This document shows positions 36,446 through 43,284 of a stretch of 43,284 nucleotides of DNA, piece by piece. The notes beneath the pieces were generated by a model, which did no database searches, had not been told where the DNA came from, and saw nothing but the letters and a program-made list of their open reading frames with translations. Origin of the DNA: Cryomorphaceae bacterium. GTDB taxonomy: Bacteria; Bacteroidota; Bacteroidia; Flavobacteriales; Schleiferiaceae. The DNA lies in the NCBI GenBank assembly GCA_020832345.1, contig JAFIEY010000058.1:1-43284 (forward strand), written 5' to 3'. A program made the translations under genes and the position numbers. Position 1 is the stretch's first letter. Each line of letters opens with the position of its first letter.

Positions 36446-37231
36446 ATGCCAAACTTTCTAAATAAATTCAATCCCATTTTAATATGTGTTTTGGGTATAT
36501 TTTCGTTTGCACCCCTCCACGCCCAGCAAGAAACCATGGAAGGTATAACCAATTGGAGCAAGATGTCTGCAATAAATCTTTTATACCCAATTATTGTCAC
36601 AGAGATCACGACCAAAGACGGGAAAATTTTCCGCGGAACCATTAGCAAGTTTCCGAGTAAGGGTAATGACAGTACGTATGTCTTAAAACAAAGAGGAGGT
36701 CAAATAAAGATAATCCGAATTAATAATGTTAAAGAGTTTGCCTGGGTGTCTGGAGACAAGCGAGATTTCAATATTACTTTTGATTTTGGACTTAACACGC
36801 TGTTTGCTACCAGAAATAAATTGGGTGTTTCGCCGGGATTTGCGCTTTCAGTTGGCTATGAGTTTAAATCCAATTACGTTGTGCATTTTGATTTAAACGG
36901 CGCCAATTTTCGCAACTTTCGTCTTAAAGAATTCACCAATAGATCTGATACTTATTCTTCCGAACTATTAATAGGATACCGTTTTAATCGGACAAAAAAC
37001 CACATACAAACCCTTTCATTCGGAGGAGGTTTTATTGAAGAATTTGACACTGAAAGCAACTATTCACCGGTATTTAGCGCCTTGTTTGATTACGAGTTTC
37101 CATTGGGGAGCAAAAGTGGCATATCGCTGTTTACCCGTTTACAATTCTTTGGAAAAAATGCAGAAAAGAGTCACATGCTTTTAGGTTGTAAAATTAGACT
37201 TTATAATCGTATAATGACGGGAAGCCTTTAA
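36446..37231 (+). CDS. secreted barrel protein with N-terminal Sm-like strand region (paralogue 1)
   Basis: 261 residues from the ATG at 36446. Signal FNPILICVLGIFSFAPLHAQ. After it VTEITTKDGKIFRGTISKFP and a second strand block (QIKIIRINNVKEFAWV) resemble a short beta region of the sort Lxx(G)xxxxGxI found in Sm-like or DUF folds. The rest (FGLNTLFATRNKLGVSPGFA, SSELLIGYRFNRTKNHIQTL, SGISLFTRLQFFG) is an outer-membrane barrel. It shares this plan with the next gene, so they are tandem paralogues. Confidence 0.7.
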   Translation: MPNFLNKFNPILICVLGIFSFAPLHAQQETMEGITNWSKMSAINLLYPIIVTEITTKDGKIFRGTISKFPSKGNDSTYVLKQRGGQIKIIRINNVKEFAWVSGDKRDFNITFDFGLNTLFATRNKLGVSPGFALSVGYEFKSNYVVHFDLNGANFRNFRLKEFTNRSDTYSSELLIGYRFNRTKNHIQTLSFGGGFIEEFDTESNYSPVFSALFDYEFPLGSKSGISLFTRLQFFGKNAEKSHMLLGCKIRLYNRIMTGSL

Positions 37232-37268
37232 ACCATTTATCATGCTAAATCACAAAACGAATTACGCT

Positions 37269-37994
37269 ATGCAGCTCAAGCTGCTCATCCTAATACTTTG
37301 CATAGGTTTTTGGGGCAACCTTCAAGGTCAGATGATATTATTGCCGCATTACAGCAGCGGACAAATAACAGAAATCACGCTGAAAAATGGTGAAATATAC
37401 AGGGGGAAGGTCATTAGGGTTGTTCCTTGGAGTTATATAGCCATTCGCTTCCCTAGTAAAGAAACCACCACCATCAATGTATCCGACATCAAGGAATCAA
37501 AGCCTGTATTCCCGAACATTACTGAAAATAGCTTGTCCTTGAACCTTGGTGTAAAGGCCATTTCAACCTTACCACCTAGCACATCTGACCTTATGCTTCT
37601 TGGTGTAGTGGGCATAAATAATGACTTCGGAAAAGATTTAAAGTATTCGTTTTTAGCTGAATTCTCGCAGGGCGGTTTAGTATCTGAAAAACCCTTTTTA
37701 AATGGCGATTATCTAGCCGTATCATTAGCTGTTGCCATTGGTTACAAGCTCAATCGAAATAAAAAAATAAGTCAATCATACTTCATAGGATTGCGTAGAT
37801 TTTTGGGCGAGGATTATAATATTGGTTACCTTACACACCGGTTTGAATTGCCCATCACAATTAGAAACAATCGGCAAATAATCCCGTTTGTAGAGTATAA
37901 TCACCTCCCGAGCGCCAATCTAGAAAATGGTCTGAAGCATATCTTCAACGCTGGTATCGTTATTAGGTTTTATACTTTATCAGCCTACTTTTAG
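37269..37994 (+). CDS. secreted barrel protein, paralogue 2
   Basis: 241 residues from the ATG at 37269. Signal LKLLILILCIGFWGNLQGQ. Then ITEITLKNGEIYRGKVIRVV, the same block as ITEITTKDGKIFRGTI in the previous gene, followed by TTTINVSDIKESKPVF and a barrel (SLSLNLGVKAISTL, LAVSLAVAIGYKLNRNKKIS, IVIRFYTLSAYF with a terminal Phe). The spacing between the two genes is 37 bases. An operon of two diverged duplicates. Confidence 0.7.
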   Translation: MQLKLLILILCIGFWGNLQGQMILLPHYSSGQITEITLKNGEIYRGKVIRVVPWSYIAIRFPSKETTTINVSDIKESKPVFPNITENSLSLNLGVKAISTLPPSTSDLMLLGVVGINNDFGKDLKYSFLAEFSQGGLVSEKPFLNGDYLAVSLAVAIGYKLNRNKKISQSYFIGLRRFLGEDYNIGYLTHRFELPITIRNNRQIIPFVEYNHLPSANLENGLKHIFNAGIVIRFYTLSAYF

Positions 37995-37997
37995 GTA

Positions 37998-38129
37998 ATG
38001 AATGAAAAACGCATATTAATACCTTATTCCAAATGGCTAAAGAGGAATCCCATTGCAATAGCCGCAGTCGATTATGCCCTGTGTTCAATAATTTTCACTA
38101 AAATACTCAAGGCACTATTATTTTTATAA
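37998..38129 (+). CDS. possible 43-residue protein
   Basis: A frame starting three bases after the paralogue 2 stop: basic start NEKRILIPYSKWLKRNP then a hydrophobic end IAIAAVDYALCSIIF, TKILKALLFL. Could be a small membrane peptide or a scrap of a larger gene. No family. Confidence 0.3.
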   Translation: MNEKRILIPYSKWLKRNPIAIAAVDYALCSIIFTKILKALLFL

Positions 38130-38255
38130 AATTTCAAACTTACCATACCCGATAGGGCAAATAGGAAGACAAAAAAGAACAAGTAAAAATGCTTTCATGG
38201 TTTATGTAGTGTCTGTCTATAAAGTCCGATAGCTGCGTTATGCTCTTTCCAAAAT

Positions 38256-38474
38256 TTAGTCATTTACCAATATGTAAACTCCTTGATTTTCCCCGATAGT
38301 TATCGGGGTCTCAAGCCTTGCTCTCGAACTTTCTAGTTCAGCCACTGTGACTTTATGGTCAGACTCAAGGTAACGGGAATTTCGAGGTGAATGGTGTTTG
38401 CGTAAATGAATACGCTTTAAATTAAAGTCGCGGTCGGTGTGCGAATGGCCACAATTACAAGCACAATATAATAG
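38256..38474 (-). pseudogene. TnpB (IS605-type OrfB) C-terminal relic
   Basis: On the minus strand, after a stop at 38475-38477, the frame reads YCACNCGHSHTDRDFNLKRI then HLRKHHSPRNSRYLE. The CxCxCGHxxxDRDxN part matches the zinc finger and catalytic DRDxN of TnpB nucleases (CxxCGxxxxDRDxNAA). The frame continues for about 50 residues to TAA at 38256-38258, with the basic/acidic character of OrfB tails. A palindrome CCCCGATAGTTATCGGGG at 38291-38308 lies inside this tail. The N-terminal nine-tenths of the gene are absent. Confidence 0.45.
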
Positions 38475-38508
38475 TTAACACAGCGATTGAGACATGCTTC
38501 CTAATCTT

Positions 38509-38564
38509 GAGTCTGCTCCAAAAAGTCCCCTCCTTCCATAATCATCCTTTTTGGAGTGGTCTCA
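38509..38564 (+). mobile_element. palindromic miniature element, short form (copy 5)
   Basis: 56 bp, the same length and internal join (xxATCATCCTTTTT) as copy 1. Flanked by perfect 5-bp repeats ATCTT (38504-38508 and 38565-38569), so the short form itself was inserted. The last bases of the element, on the minus strand, supply the TGA stop codon of the gene at 38562-39134. Confidence 0.88.
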
Positions 38565-39134
38565 ATCTTTGAAAATTACATGTCTCGTTTTTTCGAATTC
38601 CCTATTATCACTCGTTGAACACTTGAAGGTAACCTCATACACGCCTGATTCAAATTGGATTTTGTTTGTGAGTTCTGTTGTGAAAATAATTTCACTCGTC
38701 ACGAATTCTTCGCATTCTTCTTCATTTATAGTGATTTGTGTTAAATCTTTGAACCTAGAAACACTCAGCAAATCTGTTGTTGAACCAATGGTGTCTCCAT
38801 CAAAAACAATTGGTCTGTCGAGTGAAATTTTGTATGACGTCTTCAAAAGTCTATTTGTAAATTTTGCGCACTTGGTTGTTGCATGCGCTGAATTGAAGAT
38901 TTGTGCGCTCGGAAAGTAGCAGGTCGGTGAGGATTCAACCGACATAATCTCAAATCCAATTTGATCGTCGAATGTATCGGGGCCTTCACTGTTATGTTTA
39001 AACATTGAATGGAGACCCGCAAATCTGATGTCACAAATTGTAGCGTCATAGCGTAACAAATAACCACAAGAGGTAAAAGATATTATACCAAGAGCAAAAT
39101 AACAAAAGGTAAATACGATAAACTTACGTGTCAT
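38562..39134 (-). CDS. lipoprotein of unknown function, stop codon supplied by a miniature element
   Basis: 190 residues. Signal FIVFTFCYFALGIISFTSC with lipidation Cys. The rest is beta-rich (CDIRFAGLHSMFKHNSEG, LKTSYKISLDRPIVFDGDTI, GVYEVTFKCSTSDNREFEK) and not recognised. The TGA at 38562-38564 is the last bases of the short miniature element, so the original C-terminus may have been longer. Confidence 0.65.
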   Translation of the reverse strand: MTRKFIVFTFCYFALGIISFTSCGYLLRYDATICDIRFAGLHSMFKHNSEGPDTFDDQIGFEIMSVESSPTCYFPSAQIFNSAHATTKCAKFTNRLLKTSYKISLDRPIVFDGDTIGSTTDLLSVSRFKDLTQITINEEECEEFVTSEIIFTTELTNKIQFESGVYEVTFKCSTSDNREFEKTRHVIFKD

Positions 39135-39230
39135 TTTTTTTGGTTTTAAAGGTTTTGAACCCGTCTATCCATACCGAACCAATAGCCCGGAATCCGGATT
39201 TTAGTTCGAGGTATTTTAGTGTTTGTCTCA

Positions 39231-39893
39231 TTATCCCGAAGGTTTTTTGTTAATAATTTTCTTCAATTTATCCGTAATGTAATACCCCCCTGTTTGAGCT
39301 GCTGAGCCTATAAACTCGATAAACCCAGCTACTCGCAACAGTTCTATATACCTCTCAATCGTTCTTTCGCCTCCAAGATTGGTAATTGCTTTGTAATCAG
39401 GTGTTCGTTTGCCTTCATTATTAACTATTGCATTAAGAAGAGCAGAAAGTTTAAGCTTAGTAGCTTTAGTAGCTCCGTCAATTTCATCACCTTTTGCTGG
39501 GTCAACTACATCTCCTAGAGGAATAATCGTTTTAAAAACATCGCCTTCTTCAAAAACAGGTTCACTGCCATTTGAATAAAGCCGGGTATAACGTTCACTA
39601 TTGCGATATCCGGAACCCAGTTCTTCTGCCCGGCCAATTTCGCGGAAGAAAGCAGCAATGACTGGATTTTTAGGAAAGAGCGTATATGAGTCTAAGCGAA
39701 ATTTGCCGCTGCCAAGCACCCCTTCAATTTTACCCTCATTAGACACACCCAAAAACAAATGTCCGCCTTGCCGATTGAGCATGGCACACACGCTTTCAAA
39801 AACGTTTTTGGGTAACTCAAATTGGGCCTTTTTGAACTCAATTTGAATGCCTTCTCCACGTTGAATGATATTGCGCAGATAATTGGGGCTCAT
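39231..39893 (-). CDS. AlbA_2/ATPase-type protein with an internal deletion
   Basis: 220 residues. Residues 1-65 are an AlbA_2 domain (GIQIEFKKAQFELPKNVFES, CAMLNRQGGHLFLGVSNEGK IEGVLG). They run directly into the C-terminal part of the ATPase region: FPKNPVIAAFFREIGRAEEL, GSGYRNSERYTRLYSNGSEP, VFKTIIPLG, then a winged-helix end (TIERYIELLRVAGFIEFIG). Whole proteins of this kind have about 150-250 more residues between, including the N-terminal ATP-binding half. The in-frame join is at about residues 66-74 (SGKFRLDSYTL). Probably an inactive remnant that still translates. Confidence 0.75.
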   Translation of the reverse strand: MSPNYLRNIIQRGEGIQIEFKKAQFELPKNVFESVCAMLNRQGGHLFLGVSNEGKIEGVLGSGKFRLDSYTLFPKNPVIAAFFREIGRAEELGSGYRNSERYTRLYSNGSEPVFEEGDVFKTIIPLGDVVDPAKGDEIDGATKATKLKLSALLNAIVNNEGKRTPDYKAITNLGGERTIERYIELLRVAGFIEFIGSAAQTGGYYITDKLKKIINKKPSG

Positions 39894-39946
39894 AGTAATT
39901 TCAGAATAAGCTGTCGCTCTATGTTAACATTAATATTTTGAAGATT

Positions 39947-40089
39947 GAGTCTGCTCTAAAAAGTCCCTTTCTGCCAAAATCTTCCTTGTCGGTAGATTTT
40001 TGAATCCTCACTAACAAATGGTTAGCTCCGGTTCAAAAATCCCCTCCGCGTCGATTTTAATTGAAATCATCCTTTTTAGAGTGGACTCA
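39947..40089 (+). mobile_element. palindromic miniature element, long form (copy 6)
   Basis: 143 bp, nearly identical to copy 2 (same two ends and interior). Perfect 5-bp target duplication AGATT (39942-39946 and 40090-40094). It lies 53 bases upstream of the AlbA_2 gene's start codon. Confidence 0.92.
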
Positions 40090-40273
40090 AGATTTTAATT
40101 CAAATGCAAATATAGGAGAGAAAAGCAAGGCTTGGAAAGGGACTGTGGTAGGTGTTCAAACGATATTATGAAATGGGATTAAGTCCGCGAAAAATATCCG
40201 CTTTGATTTTTAATGAATGCCCGTCAAGTGTTTCATCCAACTTCATATTCTTGCACGCAGAGGTTTGTTTTGT

Positions 40274-40420
40274 GGGCGCCAAATCGCGCTTTCCGCTGCA
40301 AGTCCTCGTCCAAAACCACCGTGGCCGCGTCAGCCGGCAAGGAGCTCCTACCGTCGCTCTTGCCAGCTGGCGGCCACTGGCGTTTTGGCCTGCGGGCTTT
40401 CCGCTGCAATCGCGGGCGCG
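40274..40420 (-). repeat. GC-rich structured repeat, copy B
   Basis: Read on the minus strand it begins GCGCCCGCGATTGCAGCGGA and AAGCCCGCAGG and ends GACGAGGACTTGCAGCGGAA, AGCGCGATTTGGCGCCC. Same ends as copy A with a different middle. The two halves share TTGCAGCGGAAAGC, and the outer GCGCC and GGCGC can pair. Long frames on both strands are by-products. Confidence 0.7.
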
Positions 40421-40467
40421 GCGCGTGGGGCATAATGACCGACCCACACAAAGTTTCGTTTTTTTCA

Positions 40468-40584
40468 GCCACGAATGAATACCAATACGCACGAATATTT
40501 TATTCGTGAACATTCGTGTAATTCGTGGCAATACAAATGCGTGTTGTTAGCGGTGCTACGAAGTGTTTTTTTCGCCACGAATGA
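40468..40584. repeat. cluster of ACGAAT/ATTCGT repeats
   Basis: GCCACGAAT at 40468-40476 and ATTCGTGGC at 40521-40529 form a perfect 9-bp inverted repeat; between them are ACGAATATT, ATTCGTGAA and ATTCGTGTA, and another GCCACGAATGA follows at 40574-40584. Simple CCACGAATTACACGAAT-type repeats are widespread in bacterial intergenic DNA. The stretch 40585-40748 shows nothing. Confidence 0.6.
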
Positions 40585-40748
40585 AACAATTTTATTTCAG
40601 AAATACTCTAATTTCCACGACTGAAATCCAGTAGAGTATTTTTTGTAAAAATCAAACTAGGAAAAAGATTTTAAGTGAGTCCCTTGGGATTTAGAGTTTG
40701 AGTTATCTGAATGGGGTCATATTGGCTGACTCTACCGGAGTCATCAAT

Positions 40749-42392
40749 TTATGGACTGGCTTTATCCAGTCTTAAATTAATAAATTCTTTGATAACAAAA
40801 CTTAGGCTATCAACTTTATCAGGATATAAAATCACTTCGGATTCAATATTTGAGCCATTCCAATAAAGTAGAACCGGATTCCGTATTTCTTTTGAATAAT
40901 AGTTCCTCAACTCCTTGTTATCTTCAAAATTCACGTAAGCTGAATTAACTTTTTTAAGGCTTGGATAACTTTCACCTATTTCATGCTCACAAAATAAATA
41001 GATCTCATTCTTCTTCATGAACTCAAAATTATCGAAATAATATTGCATTGAATTTTTCATGCAATATGGACACGATAATGACGGAATTAACAGAACAACG
41101 CTTCCCTTCGGCAAACTGAATTTTTGGAAGTATTGGCTTAGCGTTTTTATTGGTTTAATATCATCTTCTAATTCCTTCAATTCTTCAACTCGTTTTTGAT
41201 TTGAACGTTTGAAATTTAGTTCATAAAAATAGATATCAAGTTCATAATGGTTATTTTTATTTCTGTTTGCCCTAACAAACAAAGAATCCATATATCCAGG
41301 AATAGGGAGAGAAGTGTAAAAACGTAGAGGTTTCATGCCTTCTGCAATTAAGTTTAATTTGAAATCGTAAACCCCGAACCATTGATGAGAATAATTGAAT
41401 TCAGCATATTCGGATTCACTTAAGCCTTTTGGAACCGGTAGAGTGGCAAACCTAACTATATATTTATTCTGATGATCAATAATAATATTACTGAAAACGG
41501 GGCTATTTGGGTTTCTGTAGATTTTGTTTTCCACACCAGCAGCCAACTCATAAGCATCATCAATCAAATGATACATGTTTTTCGGCTCATGCAGAATATT
41601 TCCAAGTGTATCAGCAATTATCAACTTTCGATTTCCTTGTAGTGAAACAACAATAGAGTTTTTATTAATTGCCCGAGCCTTGGTATTTAACTTCTGGTCG
41701 ATAGAATAATTACCCTCTCTAAATAGCGTTTCTGATATTGAGATAGGAATTCGGATAAAGCCTTGGTTTTCATTGTTAAAATCAACATATCCCAATGATG
41801 GCACTCCATTATTTTCTGCTGATTTTATATCTTCGAAAAATGCTGGATTAGGAGTAATAAACAATCTGTTTTCTGCGATATTAAAATTTTCTAATTCATG
41901 CCCAAAATAAGAAGTACTTGAATCATATGTTTCGTCTTCGTGATATAAAAAAGTACCTCCTCTAAGATTTACAAACGAAATCAGGTCTCCTTGATTATTG
42001 ATAATTGCCAACAGTGAATCATGATAAGGACGGTCTAAGTTGCTAACGTCTCTTAAAATCAAAATTGAGTCATTATTGTGGTAATGGAAAAGAAAAATTG
42101 GATAAAAATCTTTTTTTATAAACTTAACTGGTATTATTCGTGAAACTATCTGGTGATCAATGTCAATTTCGATTAAGCATTTCTGGTTTACTGAATTTAA
42201 CATTAAAAAATTGGTGTCACCTCTTTTGTAATGCTGATTATATGTGCTAAATGAATGCTCTATTGGTAATTCAATTCGCAGAGAATCGACCAACTGAAAA
42301 TAAGCTTCCGTAAAATAATTATCGACTTCAACTTCTGTGCATGAAACAAAGAGTTTCAACAAGAAAACCAATTTTAATAATCTTATTGTCAT
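40749..42392 (-). CDS. DUF4221-like propeller lipoprotein with C-terminal thioredoxin-like domain
   Basis: 547 residues. Signal LLKLVFLLKLFVSC, lipidation at Cys 18. Residues about 25-430 are a predicted beta-propeller of the DUF4221 sort (NQHYKRGDTNFLMLNSVNQK, GEXYXXXX-type strands such as NSIVVSLQGNRKLIIADTLG, NKYIVRFATLPVPKGL). Residues about 440-540 look like a thioredoxin-type fold: VVLLIPSLSCPYCMKNSMQY has a CPYC motif at the expected place after a strand, followed by EIYLFCEHEIGESYP and PVLLYWNGS. So the protein may carry out thiol-disulfide exchange at the envelope. It is downstream of the Cys-rich lipoprotein gene with a strong hairpin between. Confidence 0.75.
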   Translation of the reverse strand: MTIRLLKLVFLLKLFVSCTEVEVDNYFTEAYFQLVDSLRIELPIEHSFSTYNQHYKRGDTNFLMLNSVNQKCLIEIDIDHQIVSRIIPVKFIKKDFYPIFLFHYHNNDSILILRDVSNLDRPYHDSLLAIINNQGDLISFVNLRGGTFLYHEDETYDSSTSYFGHELENFNIAENRLFITPNPAFFEDIKSAENNGVPSLGYVDFNNENQGFIRIPISISETLFREGNYSIDQKLNTKARAINKNSIVVSLQGNRKLIIADTLGNILHEPKNMYHLIDDAYELAAGVENKIYRNPNSPVFSNIIIDHQNKYIVRFATLPVPKGLSESEYAEFNYSHQWFGVYDFKLNLIAEGMKPLRFYTSLPIPGYMDSLFVRANRNKNNHYELDIYFYELNFKRSNQKRVEELKELEDDIKPIKTLSQYFQKFSLPKGSVVLLIPSLSCPYCMKNSMQYYFDNFEFMKKNEIYLFCEHEIGESYPSLKKVNSAYVNFEDNKELRNYYSKEIRNPVLLYWNGSNIESEVILYPDKVDSLSFVIKEFINLRLDKASP

Positions 42393-42430
42393 ACTTAACT
42401 ATATGTTTTAGAAGAAATATACCTGTAATT

Positions 42431-42466
42431 AAACACAAATACCGAATGAATTCGGTATTTGTGTTT
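42431..42466. promoter_or_regulatory. 16-bp perfect hairpin between the lipoprotein and the propeller-thioredoxin gene
   Basis: AAACACAAATACCGAA (42431-42446), loop TGAA, then TTCGGTATTTGTGTTT (42451-42466). On the minus strand, the transcribed strand here, it comes directly after the stop codon of the small lipoprotein gene and is followed by AATTACAG rather than by a U-run, so it is not a classical terminator. It may stabilise the upstream message or reduce readthrough into the large gene. Confidence 0.6.
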
Positions 42467-42475
42467 AAAAAAACT

Positions 42476-42931
42476 TTACATTCCAACATCCTGTTTAAAA
42501 ACAAGCACAATATCGCCACCTCCACTAACAGAGTGCCTACATTCATTTCCTCCCGGAGGACAATAAATATATTTAGCTCCACAATTTGTTACTCCTTCTT
42601 CCTTTTTTTTGTCAAAATTTAAACCATAGTGTAGCGTCACATCATCATCCTCAAAAATATAAATTTCTGCAAAAGCTGGAGTATTTGACCCAGAATCTAC
42701 TTCCTGAGTCAATAAGTATATTTCCAGATAATCCACATCTGGATGTAGAGGCTCGTAATCGCTAGGAGCAACTTGTACCTCCCCAAATTGACTGTAATAC
42801 TGAATAATTGGGTTTTGAACTTGTGCTTCAAAACTTGCATTATCAGATGGTGATTCTAAACTCAAATCCTCTTTATTACAAGCAACGCCAATTAAACATA
42901 AACTTGCAACCGAAAACAAGAACTTTTTCAT
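42476..42931 (-). CDS. small lipoprotein with Cys-rich C-terminus
   Basis: 151 residues. Signal KKFLFSVASLCLIGVAC with lipobox GVAC. A middle part without Cys (YYSQFGEVQVAPSDYEPL, DYLEIYLLTQEVDSGS, FAEIYIFEDDDVTLHYGLNF) is followed by a C-terminal part with Cys in GVTNCGAKYIYCPPGGNECR, then HSVSGGGDIVLVFKQDVGM. Three Cys close together after the lipid Cys suggest disulfides or metal binding. No family recognised. The large propeller-thioredoxin gene lies 83 bases downstream. Confidence 0.7.
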   Translation of the reverse strand: MKKFLFSVASLCLIGVACNKEDLSLESPSDNASFEAQVQNPIIQYYSQFGEVQVAPSDYEPLHPDVDYLEIYLLTQEVDSGSNTPAFAEIYIFEDDDVTLHYGLNFDKKKEEGVTNCGAKYIYCPPGGNECRHSVSGGGDIVLVFKQDVGM

Positions 42932-43085
42932 AGTGAAAATAAATAAAAGTAAACATCACCAAGCCCGTCTTGGCACCAGAAAAACAACCGCTGTTTTTCG
43001 TTGATAAAATAAAAAGGTCTTTTGAGAATATCCTAGTCGTATTTCGACTAAATTATTTTATCTGCAACTAATTAAATTAAAACCA

Positions 43086-43284
43086 TGACAAATATAGGAG
43101 AAAATATCAAACGATACAGGGATTATCGCCAATATAGCCAAGAGTATATGGCGAGTAAACTCAACATTACCCAAAGCAGTTATGCGAAGTTGGAAAAGCA
43201 AGACACCAAACTCACGGTAGAACGTTTGCAACAAATTGCGGAAACATTGGATGTTGATGTGAGTCTTCTGCTAAACTCCGCTAC
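43086..43284 (+). CDS. XRE-family helix-turn-helix protein, cut by the window end
   Basis: The first 66 residues are a complete XRE-type helix-turn-helix: IGENIKRYRDYRQYSQEYMA, SKLNITQSSYAKLEKQDTKL, TVERLQQIAETLDVD. The frame runs off the end of the window. It is divergent from the lipoprotein gene at 42476-42931, with 154 bases between, so it may regulate that cluster. Confidence 0.88.

Noticed and set aside
40166-40531. Overlapping frames on both strands
   Set aside because: They are by-products of GC-rich repeat copy B and the ACGAAT repeats.

Overview
The window looks like chromosomal DNA of a member of the Bacteroidota. Evidence: secreted proteins carry both C-terminal sorting signals of the type IX secretion system (a type B 'gliding motility' end at 3029-6355, and type A ends at 21662-22897 and 29118-31616); several promoters fit the Bacteroidota -7 box TAnnTTTG; there are many lipoproteins and outer-membrane barrels. 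The genus cannot be fixed from sequence alone. No tRNA, rRNA, CRISPR array or intact transposase was seen.

Layout. 1-3010 is an accessory graveyard: a truncated RHS tip with a possible immunity gene, a YoeB/DUF2683 toxin-antitoxin pair, a second RHS scrap, a ParE toxin relic interrupted at its start by a small mobile element, and a GC-rich structured repeat. 3029-9338 holds cell-surface genes (giant T9SS adhesin-like protein, OB-fold protein, propeller lipoprotein, PagL-like barrel). 9383-16415 is the housekeeping core: purL, the RNase P RNA gene, an alpha/beta hydrolase with a long basic tail, msrB, a LuxC-type acyl-CoA reductase and a D-2-hydroxyacid dehydrogenase. 16448-19747 has small enzymes and an AraC regulator. 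20114-31616 contains a serpin lipoprotein, a BNR-type T9SS protein broken by one stop codon, small cytosolic enzymes, a two-gene cytochrome c cluster, a frameshifted TraR/DksA protein, a methyltransferase, an ATPase relic and a 14-repeat delta-60 protein. 31973-43284 holds an XRE-pentapeptide fusion, a FISUMP lipoprotein, a Fic protein with a large upstream dyad, tandem barrel paralogues, a TnpB relic, an internally deleted AlbA_2 protein, a propeller-thioredoxin lipoprotein with a Cys-rich partner, and the start of an XRE regulator.

Repeats tie the window together. Six copies of one palindromic miniature element (four of about 138-144 bp, two of exactly 56 bp) lie between genes or over relics; four have perfect 5-bp target duplications. 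Three copies of a GC-rich 140-155 bp element with conserved ends also occur. The strongest novelty candidates are this miniature element and its short derivative, the GC-rich element, the eight-half-site dyad upstream of fic, and the Cys-rich lipoprotein/propeller-thioredoxin pair separated by a perfect 16-bp hairpin. All function calls come from motif recognition by eye; no database search was run.
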